Shown here: positions 12,701 to 25,700 of the stretch, one piece after another
Numbering within the stretch: the first letter of the stretch is position 1
How the letters are laid out: every line of letters starts with the position of its first letter
Notes under the pieces: model-generated
Database searches by the model: none
Told to the model about the DNA's origin: nothing
Seen by the model: only the letters and a program-made list of their open reading frames with translations
Source of the DNA: Puffinus mauretanicus
Taxonomy: Eukaryota > Chordata > Aves > Procellariiformes > Procellariidae
Assembly (NCBI GenBank): GCA_023333565.1
Contig: JAJKFH010001679.1
Coordinates: 1 to 64,000 of the forward strand
DNA length: 64,000 nucleotides
Direction: 5' to 3'
Made by a program: the position numbers and the translations under genes

Positions 12701-14907
12701 CAGATTTGTTAGTGAAAACAGGGCTGTATTATTTGATAAGGGACTAAGAATCAGGGTTATCCTGCAGTCTTGCTAGTTTTGTTTTTTACTAAAAACTTGC
12801 AGGGAACTTGGATGGATTTCCTGAGGGAGATTTACTCATCCTTCTTTTGCCCTTCACATTGCCCAGTGTAGGGGGCACAGTCTGGATCTCGTAATGGCAA
12901 AGGTCCTACCATCACCGTTCTCCAGATACACATACTGTGTAGCTGGATCCAGCCCAGTGCTATGAATAGTCTTCAGTCAGCTGAGTCTTGATTAGCTTTT
13001 ATTTTATTTATGACATTTATTTTGTTCCAAACCCATACACTGGCTGGTTGCCTGTAACAGGTAATAAGGATATCCTCCACCCTTGGCCTCCCAAACCTGG
13101 CACATCTCTTGATGTCATAGAATAAAAGTGATTGTCACCTTTTTGCGACACAGCAGAGACTGGCTATGACAAGAGATGGGATGATGGCCAGAACACACCA
13201 GTGTTCCTAGAGGTGCTAGACGTCCTGTTCCAGAGTTTCATTCATGGAACCTGGGTTAAACTGACTATCAGATATATGGTTTGGAGAAAATTTTCTCCAT
13301 TTTGGATGATCAAAAGCTGTTTTTTTTCTCTTTTGTTACTTCTGTAGTTTGGGGTATAATCGACTACCCAGGAAGAACAGGGTATTTTCACCTGAATGCT
13401 TTTGCAGTTGAAGGAATGAAGTCCTCGACCTCTCCTGTTCTCTTCTGCTATATTGTGTAGTTCCGGTGACTTTCGATCCTTTGTACTTTTACATTGTTAC
13501 GGTGTGTAAAGATGACTTGTGCAGTGGAGGTTTTGAGGGTATTTCTAGATGAAATGTCTCCATAGTTACCTGCAATTGCAAAGACTGAGTAGAAGCCCAT
13601 CTGGTCTCATCCATCCTGTGTTCCTGATATACTGATATATATATACACCCCTACAAGCGAAGAAGCATATAGTTATTTTCAGAAGTTCCTCTGAACATAC
13701 TTGCTTAAATTCTGCCAATCCAGCCTCAACCTTCATTTCTGACTGGAGATGTCTTTTTTGCATCCTGTTTTATATAACTGTGTAGCATTGCTGTCATTGT
13801 CCTTCATGATGTGCTGTGTAAGGGAATCCCTTATAGATTTTTAAACAGTACAGCCCTTTGACCTGGACAGAAAAATGAGTGGGTAAAATCTTAACATCGT
13901 ACAAGCTGATCCTTGGAGTACTGATAGTAAGTCACTAGATAGTGCTAGTTGTCACCTGCAGCGTTAGTTGCCCAGCCAAGCCATCCAAGCTGGGTAATTT
14001 TAATAACAGGGTTTTAAGGCCAGAGATGTTTCCCAAATAATTTTATTATAATGCGTAATGAAATGAGACAAACTGCTAGGAAAACAAACGGCACCGCTCC
14101 ACTGCTCCTGAGATCTGTGTAGCATGAGTGAGTTTGCATTTGAAATAGATCCTAATCACCTGGCGTGACTAAAACCTGTTTATAACTCTGGTGTTCAGGG
14201 TAACAGGTGTGTTAGAGACTTCTTAGTAACTTCACAGTCGGCTCCCTCTTTTTGACCCATACGGCTAGATTCTTTTCCGAGTCCTGCGGGCTGTGCTGCA
14301 GGAGGGGCCCAAGACTGGTCAGAGGCTGTCCACTGGGACACGGCTCCTCATGGGTGACACGGGGAGGCTCCACGTGTTGGCACCTGGGTGCAATTCCAAT
14401 GCAGCGTAACATACTGGTGATAATCTCTGTTGGTTTCTTTCCTTGAACTGTAGTGAGGCCCACCATAAGCACAGCTATCTCAATACACGTCTGTCTTTCT
14501 CGCCTTTCCTCCCAGTTGTGAAGGTGATTTTTATGCAGGGAAGGATGTCCACCTTGCAGAAACCTGTGCTGCAGGCCCGTTCTTCTCCCCTTTTGATTTT
14601 CTCCTTTTTCTTTGTTAGCTTTTTGAGTAAAGATAATTCTTAATTGATTCAAAGCAGACCCAAACTCTGGGGGTGGGGTAGGAGGTTAGAAGGCACAATC
14701 AGGATTTATCCACAGTGAAAGACAGTGAATGAATTTCAGTGTCTACCTCAAATGAAGTAAATGAACCTCAGAAATACTATGAAATTAAATTACTATAAAA
14801 TTCCTTCAGGCTTAATCATTAAAGTTCTAATTAAAAGGACATTATTTGGCAGTATATTGTTCCACTACCTTGTAAAATATATTAGGCTGGGGCTTCTTCA
14901 GCCTCTG
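9781..14907. other. Intronic stretch without recognised genes
   Basis: Non-coding background. It has a G-rich patch at 11351-11380 that could form a G-quadruplex (runs of 3, 6, 3 and 6 G) and a short TA repeat near 13635. The overlapping frames on both strands at 14212-14652 have no recognisable domain. Confidence 0.6.
11351..11380 (+). other. G-quadruplex-prone patch
   Basis: Four G runs (GGG, GGGGGG, GGG, GGGGGG) with loops of about 8, 1 and 3 bases lie within 30 bp, which meets the usual G4 pattern apart from the longer first loop. Confidence 0.5.
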
Positions 14908-15042
14908 CCTTCCTTCCCTCCTTCCGTCCTTCCCTCCTTCCCTTCTCCTTTTCCTCTCCTTCCCTTCTCCTTTTCCTCCCCACCCTCCCCACACTCCCTT
15001 CCCTCCCTTCCCTTTCTCCTTCCCTCTCTCCTTCCCTCCCTT
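14908..15042 (+). repeat. Polypyrimidine tract of CCTT/CCCTT units
   Basis: About 135 bp are almost purely C and T on the + strand, built from CCTT, CCCTT and CTCCTT units with a few interruptions (a G near 14926, ACCC and ACAC near 14983-14993). The long open frames through it on both strands are low-complexity artefacts. Confidence 0.93.
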
Positions 15043-18000
15043 GGTCTCTCTCAGCAGCCTGGGCAACAAAAAAATTTGCTTTATTTTGAACACAGAACTG
15101 TAGTTTCCAACCTGGGGTCTGCAGACCCTCAGGGCTGCTTGTAAGAAGTGAAAAGTATGGAAAGGAACTAGGAAAAACAAAGTGAGGTACTAAATCCCTG
15201 CATGATAGCTATGCCTCTGAAAATAAAATTGGACCTTCACAAAGCAAAAAAGTTGGAAGCTACTGGGAAAGAAGGAATTATAACAAGAAAAAACATCAGG
15301 AGGTTTGGAAGGTCATTATGGGCAAATGTATAGGGGAGGTAAACTTCAGAGGAAATCTGTTCTGTGTTAATATGATTTTAGATCAAAGGAATAATGTAGC
15401 ACCTGAGCTGTAGACAGTGGAATTAAACTTTTGAACCTTTCTAAAATTTTTCTGCCACTTTCTATAGCCATTAGAAAAATTGTCCAAGTTCCTTGCTGGA
15501 GTAAATTGACAGAAGTCCATTAATGAATTTGAACTTGAACATTAAGGCTCTGAAACACCGTATCTTTGCTTATGTAGGATCTTTCATTCTAGTGGAACTC
15601 AGAATGATTTATAGACATGCATTTCATAGGGCACAGGTGGCATCAGAAGCCACATTTCATACAGCTGTATCTGGCACAGACATAAATAACTCAGCAAAAA
15701 CATTTAGGTTGAATTTTTTAAGAGCTTTACAAACAAGTGAGAGATTGTTTACAAAACACAGCAAAACTGCATGACTATGCCAGGTTTGGAAGTGAAGAAT
15801 TCTTCATCAGATAAAGGTACAAGAATGCAGAATAAAATTTTTTGTAATTCAAACACTTAAGCATTATGTAATTAAAGCACACAGGTTTAAGTCAGGGGAA
15901 TCTTTAAATGCCTGTGCATGCAAAACTGTCCAGCACTTCTTGGATCAGGCCACAAATCCAACTGTTTGTCTAAGGCACAGTGATTTAACAGTATCTGCTC
16001 TTGAGTAAAGGTCTCAGGCTCTTTGCATAGATGGGTTGAAAGGACCACCCTTCTCTTCACAACACAAGAACCACCCCCCCCAAAAAAAAAAAAACAACAA
16101 CACCCAGATTGTTTCAGCGCAAATTTTGGCTAAACCAGGAGATGGCAGAATCATTGCTTACTGCCTTTGTGCCCTCACCCTTAGCAGTGGGCTAAATGCT
16201 GGCCAGCTTTAGGAGTACAGGTTCTAAATCCTGTTGGATTTGGAGCATATCAAAAGCATACTCCTTATGGAGGTACATCAGGAGGAAATCTTATCTGGCA
16301 ACACTCTTTGGTGTCATCGCATTGACTGAATTGGTTTGCATTAATACAGCCCTATCTACGCAGTCACTTTTGTTTAGAGCCATCACACGTTTCATTTAGA
16401 GTCATCACACATTTAACCTTGTTCCCACCCCAGTGAACTGTGCTGCTACTTCTTGTTATGATCAAACCTGCGTTCTTCAAATGAAGGGCACTGTGACAAA
16501 ACTCATGGACAATTTTAACCATAGTTAAGCTAGAAAAGTCTCCCGTAAGCTTTTGGTCTTATAACTTTATAGAAGTTATATCTCTGGGACTCTTAGCAAG
16601 TGGAGTTAAATACCGGGAAGGGGTGGTAGGAGGTCGAGGAGGAGTGAGCAGTGCCTTCCTAGTGCCCAGGAGCCACAGGAGTGTGCTGCTCTGCGAGGGA
16701 GGAGGTGTTGGGAGCACGTAGGAATGGTCATTGCACAGACAAGGAGCACAACTGCATTCCTCCGTTCACTCATGTGAATTCGCTTCCCAGTTTGCAGCCT
16801 GTTAGGGTCCTCTGTGCTCTCAGGGCAAATTTTATGCCTTGTGCAGTGGTTGTGAGTTACTTAGCCATGACACAAGCCACAACTTTTGGAGAGTATCATT
16901 CTCATGAGCAAAATGCCAAGCATGGAGCTGCTCCAGGCTTGCAGGCATGCCTCAGTGCTCTCTTTCATAGAGGTAAAAATGCCTTTGGATTTGTTCTTTT
17001 GTTTAGGTGAGTACATTTTATGGCCCAGAGACTGGTCTTCAGTGTCTGGGATACAGCGTGGAGATCTGCTTTATTCCTGTTATTTAGTGTTTCTCCTGAA
17101 CAATACCGATGCATAAGAGGATACGGTTTTTCATGGACACTGCGGTGTGAACAACTATCATCTGGTTAGATTCCTGCCACTATTTGTCCACTACCCCAGT
17201 GGTGTTAATGAGGTGATGAGTATGGTCCCCAAAATAAAAAATTAAGAATTCTAAAATTTAAAGCCAAAGAAAGTTACCAGCTTTCTGAAGTTGGAGCTTT
17301 CATGTCTGGTAGTCTCAGACTTTTTTGTATAGCTGTCACATCAACAGATTTTTTTTTCCTTTATTTTGCCAAAGCCAGAGATTCTTGTGTAATCATATAA
17401 CTCAAGGAGCTGGAGCTTAAGAAAAATGCTGAATATTATGTTATATTGTTGCAATTTGTCAGAAGACTTGCTTCTCCGAGCAATTGAGATCTATAGGGAG
17501 GTTCAGCTTAGATTATCCAGAATAAATCCTATTTAGACTGAGCATGCAAAAGAATAGTTCCACGATTATTATTTTGGGACAACTTCAAAGTAGGATTTTC
17601 CGCCCTTTGCCCTTGCCCCGCCATGCAGCAAGCACTCAGCTCTATCCAGCAATCAGTTCATTTCTTTACAGGGATTCCCCCCCACCCATGAACTGGATTT
17701 CACAGCTCCCAGGGGCTGCATATGCTCAGTTTCCTGCAGCAATTGAAATGTGAGCAATAAAATAAGTATTGTGTTTTCTGGAGCAGATTCTCAGTAGGTG
17801 TATAGAGTGATCAACACCTGTTGCTGTTTTCTATACCCTCAATATCCATGTTAAGCAGAGCCTAAATTTGGAATTGGGGAGCAGTTGCAGGGGGGTGTAT
17901 TGTAGCCACACCGCCGACACTGCGGTGGCCCGTGCCAGGGGACATTACGCAGGACCATTTCCACTCTATGTTAACGATCTTTTATTCTGTCAGAGCAGCC

Positions 18001-19156
18001 GAAAAGCCCTTAATGTAATGGAGAATCAGCCTGCTTTCATGCATTTCCAGCACTGTTTCCAGCTGCACAGCCGAAGACTTTGCCCACCCTCCCCACCCAG
18101 ATCCCCAGTGACCACTCACAGACGGCCCAGTGGGTCCCTACTGCCAAAGCGGGGAGCCTTGTCAAACTGCAGACACTCATTTAATTGCCTGCCAGCTCTG
18201 TGTTTCCAAAGGGGCAGGATTTAGGATCCAAAAAGAGCTCATATCACTGCAGCGTGGAGCCAGGACTTGTCAAATCAGTTGCCAGCTGCTGCTGATTTAC
18301 TAGATGCCCAAGACAAGCAGCTTAACTTTCTTTTTCCTCTGTTTCTGTTTTCAAAGAAACCACTTGTCGGCTGCACACCAGGGCGCTGTTGTGAGTTTGA
18401 ATTAATTTGAGACTTCCAAATTAAAATTGCTGCAATACAGCAATTCATTTCACCCTGTGAGGAATATCTGAGATCTGCTGACTCTTCCTGTGGAGGCACC
18501 TGTTTCTCTCCAAAGCCGAGCTCAGCTAACTAGCTTAGCCTTTCCACCAAATTAGGCACTGACTCTGATGAGCCCTGAGTGTTAACTCTTCTGTTTGCAG
18601 GTCTTGGGAGCCCACGGGGGAGAAAACAGCACCCTAACTTGTGTCACAGGGGAATTTAACTGAATATTGTGAACATATCCTATTTCCAGCAAGCACAGAC
18701 ATGCTGCTGTTATATTTACGCTCTGGCTTAAAAACATTCATTTGAAGATGTTATTAGAGGGTTAATGGAAGCATTGTACTTAGAAAGTCTCTCTGTAAGC
18801 TAGGCTAGCCTCTTTACCTTCCTGTGTGATCAAATTCATTATTTTCCAGCTCCTGCTGTGATTGCCAACAGTCAGATTTGAGCAAATGAGCTGAGGATGT
18901 ATTTATATCAGGACAATAACATGAGGGGGTTTGCGGAACGGCATGCTATGACAAGCTCAAGAAATAACGTAATTAAATTATTGTTTACAGAAAGAAGACT
19001 GGCACTTCTGGGTAGATGATATTTTTAAGCTTTCTTGAAAAGAAACTAGAGTCTGGAACATCCTTTACAAACAGAAATTAGAGGTCCAACACTGGATGAG
19101 AAAGTAAGAATAGAGGAATTTCAACTCCAGAACTTCGGTAACAGCACATACACATG

Positions 19157-19174
19157 TACACACACACACACACG
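19157..19174. repeat. Short (CA)n microsatellite
   Basis: About eight CA units precede CGTATG; the flank has degenerate CA/TA units. Confidence 0.9.
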
Positions 19175-19390
19175 TATGATTACAGCTCCAGCTCGTGCAG
19201 ATCTCAGGCAGAATGAGAGCATCTATACTATCAAGTCATCACTCAGTTAAGGTTGTGTGACCAGCTACTAAACTCACGTTTTCCCAGCTTTCCCCAGGAG
19301 ATCGAGTTTGCCTGAACTTGACATTAAAAATGGGTGAAAGATGTCAACATGCAGTCTTCACCCTATGGATGAGGAAATATATTGGTCAAG

Positions 19391-19416
19391 GGTTTGTTTT
19401 GTTTTGTTTTGTTTTT
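19391..19416. repeat. Short (TTTTG)n repeat
   Basis: Four to five TTTTG units run into a T tract. Confidence 0.9.
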
Positions 19417-22400
19417 CTTTCATTTTTTAGGGGGAGGAAGGGGAAAAGAAAGGTATCCATTTGGACTCAGTTTGTTGTCTACATATAGACATGTAGTGCC
19501 ATTTAAGATGCCCCAAAGTCTCAGTAAGGGTCAGTAAGTAGGACTTACAGAGAAAACCCCCATGGCAGCTCAAATGATAACCATGTCTATGCAAATAAAC
19601 CAAGCCCTAGATCTCTACTAATGATAATAGGTAGACACCTAGCCTATCTGTGGATTGAGCACATAGGTGTAGACACCTGTGTTTAGTCTCAGAATTAACC
19701 CTGCCCTGATACTTTTATTGTGTTTGGGATTATTATTTGAAAGAAAGAGTGATCATTTTCATACCTGCAACTCCCATTACAGCTGGGTTACTACTGTGAC
19801 CAGGTAAGTAGTGCTGGGTGACTTCCATGGGCACCTCCTCACTGCCAGCTATTCTGTTGCAGTGCTGTCATGAGAGAGGTGTGCTGTGATCACACATGAA
19901 CATTATGCACCCGTTCAATTTTGCTAACTTAGCTTGTGTACAACATCACAGACAATCTCCCAAACCTTGGCTGCCAAGCCCCAAAAGCTTGACAGCTTTA
20001 TGTGATGGCATTTAGACTGACTTGAAACAAGTGCAAAGCTTGGCCTGTCTCCAGAGCCAAAGCAGAGAGCCACCTCCACCACCATACCCTGCTTGCATCC
20101 TCTTCCTATTTCAGGAGAAACTTGGAGGCCACAAAAATACTGTCTGCTATGCAATCACTATGCTGTAGTTTATGCAGTCCAGACCCTTCAGCCCTGCTGT
20201 CCCTGTAGCAGCTGGGATCTCAAGTCCTTGTTTCTTCTTCAATCAGACTTCATCAGGACCATGGCCCAAAACATGAGTCTCTGTTGTAGGTCAGCTCTTG
20301 TCTCCCTGGATGTTATGACATCCCCCGCACTATCTATTGACCTTTCTCTCTTCTCAACAAACATTTGGATGTGCCACCTTTGTCTTCCCAATCTCAGTTT
20401 GATTACACTTCCAGTTTTCATTCTCAGATTGCATTTTACTTATATATCATAAAATCATCCTTGACTGAGCTAGCAAGATAAACTTTTTGGAAGGATTCCT
20501 TATTAGAGTTGGATTTTAGACGGATACTACCAGAATGGGGAATCCAACATTGCTAATACAGCAGTTGTGTATATTGGAAAAGTGCAGGGAGTAGACTGGA
20601 AAATGTGTTACACTCTTAGTATTGTTCCATAGCATATCCTACTGCTATTTCTGGAAACAGAACACCTGGATGGACCACTGGTCTGAGCTAGCAGGACATT
20701 TCTTTGATATCTCTTTTCCAGACTACTGTGTATACAGGTACGCCACACAGCTCACCTGAAAAATGGTAAGGGAGAAAGTTTTTGTCTTCTCGAATTGTAG
20801 TCAACATGCCTTGTAAGGAGATATATCAGAGAAAGAGGTTACTGCCTTTTCACCCACCTCAACTGAACTCTCACCTCCCACTTCGACCTGGAAATTACCA
20901 CCCTCTCAGGTCTGCGAGAAAAGATGTGGTATGAACGCTTCCTATCCTGTTTCTGTCAAAATGACCCACAATAGAAGACATTCCAGTTATCCTGAGCAAT
21001 CTAACGCCTTTCAGCTTTCCTTCCTAGAAGGGAAGTAGATGTCATCCATTGAATAAGCTGCTGTGATTGAGAATACCCTGGGCAGGTTCAGAGGTGTGGT
21101 TTGATCCTCAGATCTGCACAAAAGTCTGTTGCCATGAAGGAAAGAGGCGGGAAGAAGATTGTGATGTGAAAGTGGGAGAACCTCCTGATGAAATGCTCCT
21201 ACCTGTGGAAGGTTTGCACACTGCATTTCAAAGAAATAAAGCATGTTGTTTAAACAGAGAACCATTTCATTCTTAAACTAGAACAGAGCTGATGTCCTTT
21301 ATGTACTAGGGAATATGTGTAAAAATCAGCTCTCAGATTTAGCATATTTTGCTCTTTTTGGACACTCTTAAGGAGGTTGCACAGAATGCTACTGAATATG
21401 CCAAAATGGAGTAGTATATTCCATTTGTTGTTTACCCTTCAAATGGAAACTCATACATTCTCATACTTGAATTCCTTAATTTTTAAGTCAAGAAAGAATT
21501 CTTCCGACCAACTAGTATAATGAACTCTATAATGACAAGGAGGCTCACAATGTCATTCTGTACCTGTGAAAGAACTCTGTGAATTTTGTTTCTTCAGAGC
21601 ATCTTTTTTAGAAAGAAATCAGAATTTATTTTTTACAAAATTCTGGGAAGGAAAATCCAGCCTAGTACTGTCAGTATAAAAGAAGCAAGTAGAAGATAAA
21701 GCTGTCTATCCTTTATAACCAAAATGCAGTTAATAATCTGAAAACTTTAGATAATTTATTTTGCTTCTAAATTGATAATTTGGCCTCAGTAAGTTTTCAG
21801 AGATGAATGCTTGATTCACTGTCAGAAACTGGAACAGAGTCCACAAGTCCTGACTCTCAACCCCATATTAAATCCAAAGGAACCAGAACTGTCCCTGAGG
21901 AAAACTTAAATTAAAAATAATTTCTAATGCATTCTAAAGGCCTCAGTCCTGTGGCTCCCTTCATCACTGGATCATTACTGATGATCTTTTCCAATTTGGA
22001 ACAGAGACAAAATGACAATTCTGCTTCCTAACAAATCTCAAAATAACCTGACAGCTTTGAGGTGCTACAAGAAAATTCTCTTTCCAAATATTATTATTGG
22101 CTGGCACCCCCAGGTTCTAGTCCCATTTCTCTGCAGATACTCCTTTGTGCCAAACTCTGATTTCTTACTTAACTAATTTGTGAGCACAGAGAGACCAACC
22201 CAAAAACTTAAGCATAGCCTTAGAACATACTCTTCAACACCCACCAGACCAGCTGAATTCACAGCTTGGGTGAGGCCCTGTGACTGCTATATGACATGTG
22301 AAGAGAGTTAGGTACCCAAGGGTAAGGTCTATCACTGCAAGTAGATGAACATGTGAATTAGTCAAGAAAAAGTAAAGAGAAGATGAATAAAAGCTAATTT

Positions 22401-22599
22401 CTGACATGCTCTTGAAGCTGGCTGTTTAGCACTGGACTAGAGACACTGCCTTCATTTGCAGCTCAGCTATGAACCCTGGGCTGGGGAGAGCCTTTTACGT
22501 AAAATCAGTCCTGCTTTTTCCATAACACAGGAGGTTTCCCATGGCCACAGCTCCTTTCACTTAGAAGCCCTTGGTTAGAGTTCACATTTGGATCTGGAA

Positions 22600-25500
22600 G
22601 AGTTAAGTCAAATTCATCAGGTCCTTTAAAAAGAGACCATCGAATAACTCAGAGGTCTGCAAACCTGTTTGGTCTGAGTTAATCCTGAACATGAAGTGGC
22701 ACCTGGAGTGTAATGAAGTAAGAGAACACTATGAAGGAAACGGTTGAACAGTTGAAAAATGCATTGAAACTCTGTGGAAATACAGATTAACAGAGGGAAA
22801 GTTTTTAAACAACAACTTCTGAAAGACAAAGGAACTAGAAAAAAGGAATCAAATGTAGTTCTGAAACTCTCAATACTTTTAAGTAGTTTCCAGTTAGTAC
22901 TCTGGTGGAATAGGCAGCATGTGAAATGGTGTTACAGAAACCTGCACTCTCGGTAGAAATGGAACACATGAGCAAGTATGTTCTAAACAGATCACACAAG
23001 AAGGTGAACTCACAGAGCAGTATGGTTTCTCTAAGCCTGAAGATGCAAGTTAGCACAGTGGGAAGAGTGGTGAGGGAGGCTAATCCTTTCAGACCAGATT
23101 GGACTGATAGAAGGATCTGGTGTGTAAAGGTCAGCAAATCAAAGTCAACCCTTGAAAAAGCAAGCAGAATTTGCCCAGCAGGGGAAATCTTACAGTCCAT
23201 ACTGAAGCTTACTAAAGATGATCAAGGCTCTAAGAACATAGCTATGGGGGAAAAAAAAAATCAAAATAAGGAAAGAGACCTGAGGCAGAATGGCATTCGA
23301 AATTTGAGGTCAGAAGGTTTTGAAACATGCCAAATTATGGATTGTGGTAATCAAAACAGTACTCTCACCTGGGCAAAGAAATCAGTGGTGTAGCTTATCA
23401 GTTGGTTACTCATGAAGTGAAACATAACAGAGGCTGAAGCATGTAGAACAGCAGAGAGGACAAAGCTAATCCTACTAACACAGGTATTTATGTATGGGCC
23501 CTGTTGAAAAAGGATGCAACAGCTCAGTCTTGATTATTTACCTGAAAGCAAATGGGCATCTCAAATCGGTCATAAATGTTTTAGGCAAAATGGTGTTATT
23601 GACAGGTTGATCCAGAAAGAGTGAGAAGCTGCTGAGATGTTTGTTCATTAAATTAGGCAGTAGAAGGAAGGCACCAGAGCTGCTGATATGGAACAGCAAA
23701 TCAACAATTATAGAAATAAAAATGTACTGGAGTTGCCGTAATGATTGACATACAGGCACTGAAGTCAATCACCTGTTCAACGAAGACAGGTGTAAAAATA
23801 AAGGTGGTGAGTATTTCTATATAGTAATAAGTCATTAAAATAAGGACTTATGCTTCTGTTTGATATTTTGCATCTCTGTTCCTTGATTAAAGCCATTTGG
23901 CTATGTGTCCACTTCTAGTGTATAATCCTCAATGTAATCCTTCAACTAGTGCAGCTGTAAGTCTGTTCAACAGAATCACTTACCTGAGCTATTCTGTTCC
24001 CTACGCTTCTCTTGGTACCTCTTACTGTTCTGAACACAAAGAAATAATTGTTCAAATTGCCTTTGTCTAACATCATTTGGGGGATAACTGTATATAAGAC
24101 TCCACAGTGGTGGTGCTGGGACACTTTATGTAGGTCCATCTTAATTATATACACAGAGCTCCGTGAAGGTACTAAAGAGGTGAAAACTCCTAAGGACAAT
24201 AGTAAAGAAGATTTAAATATCTTCAGTGCAGTTCGCAGAGAAGCTGCGGTTACAAACCACCAGTTCAGGCTAGTCCTGCATGTGTAGCTGACATTTTTCT
24301 TGACTAAATAGTCGCTGAACCAGCAGAAGGTGATGACACTTTAGATTTTATTTTGTAAACAGTGAGGTCACTATTGAAGGCTAGAGGTGGTTTTGGTTTT
24401 GGTTTGTTTGGTTTTTTTAAATACGATCGAATCAAATGACTTGCAATGATTAAATTTAGAATAAATAAAACCAGATCTGTCCCTGCAGATTTTTCTTGAG
24501 AGAAGAGGGGGTCTAGTTACTGAAGCCATTGGGACTGGAGACCTCAGTGAACTGAATGTGGTATAAACTTCACATTTCTTTTGCCAAGGGTATATTTGGC
24601 TATCAAGAATTTGAACCACAAGAAAGTAAAAAATCTCAAAAAAAGAGAAAAAATTCAAAGCTATTTAAACTATCCATGTTAAAAATACATATTAAGAATA
24701 AGGGGAAAAAAGGAATTGAGCAAGAAAAACAGTGTCTTTACAGGAAGTGAGGACATAATATCCTAATTGCAAAACCAACTGATTTAAACCTTGTGAAAGA
24801 AATTGAAAGCAAGGACAGAAGGTTTTCTAGCAGTATAAATAAAAGAGAATAAGAACAGAAATGCAGGGGAAGTGAGGACAAGAGTAAAGTTTATTTAAGT
24901 ACAAGCCAAAAAATACAAAGTAAATATATAATAAAGGAAGTTATCACATCCCGTATGGAAACAAATCTCAAAGAAAATAAGGTTTTCACAGTGGAAGAAC
25001 ATCACGCTCTTTGTCTCAGAATCCTGAAAAACTGGCATATTGATTGTCACGTGAGTGTTTTTAGTAAATCTATCAAACTGAGTCACAGCATGCACACGAG
25101 GAATAGTCAGCATGTTACCTGTATTCAAATGCTGAGAAGGTGATCTGTGCAGATAGCAGCTGGCAGTCTGGCCTCAGTAGCATACAGGGCTGTGAGAGTT
25201 TCCTTCTTTTAAAAGAAAGAGGTAAGCAGAAAATGTAATGTGATTGTGAAAGGGCAAGTGCACTTGTAGGATGCACCAGAAGTTTTTGCCACTGGAGAGG
25301 GGGAAATATTGAAGCAATCTTGCTAAGATACTACGATCTAAAATACTGCAAGTCTGTGGTTTTTTATTTGAGGTCCATGGATTACTTGTAGGGACTAACA
25401 AAAGGCAGATCAGAAAATCAGCTTTGTTTTCCAGAGGCCTTCAGCCACTTGGAAAGGATCCCCAACTCCATTCAAAAATTTCTGGAAGGCCAGGGACTGA

Positions 25501-25700
25501 GAAAGCTACAGCCTATATCTATACACATTCTGGCCGTCCATATTCAGAGCAGAGAAGTTCAAACTAGGTCAGTTGCAGAGGTGGGCCATGGGATGATGAA
25601 ACAAACGGAGAGATTATTTTCTTACGAGGAGACAAAACTGAGTCAGCTTGTTTAACTTCAGCAAAGTGGGGGCTGCAAAAATATATGCTGTCTGTCAATA
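22600..25700 (+). other. Purine/A-biased non-coding block
   Basis: Across about 3 kb the + strand reads markedly purine-rich, with many AAAG, GAAA and AGGAA words. It includes frames of 155 codons (22926-23393) and 64 lysine-rich codons (24556-24750). None shows a domain I recognise. Strand asymmetry of this kind can come from an old LINE or retroviral body, but no terminal repeats or motifs were found. The bias was judged by eye. Confidence 0.35.

Larger units (their letters stand above)
15043..22599. other. Intronic stretch without recognised genes
   Basis: Non-coding background. It holds a C8 and A13 low-complexity run (16074-16094), a (CA)n run (19157-19174), a TTTTG run (19391-19416) and a weak RE1-like motif (18382-18401). 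The 118-codon frame at 17868-18224 has no recognisable domain. Confidence 0.6.

Noticed and set aside
14212..14652. 146-codon minus-strand frame overlapped by plus-strand frames
   Set aside because: No domain or signal, and frames open on both strands suggest composition rather than coding.
14761..15180. Frames of 112-127 codons through the polypyrimidine tract
   Set aside because: Pro/Ser/Leu- or Gly/Lys/Glu-repeat translation of a simple repeat.
17868..18224. 118-codon plus-strand frame
   Set aside because: No family resemblance and mixed composition with no start context or splice support.
22926..23393. 155-codon open frame
   Set aside because: No recognised domain, no splice structure and no neighbouring gene. 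A frame of this length is possible by chance in A-rich sequence; kept only as part of a composition finding.
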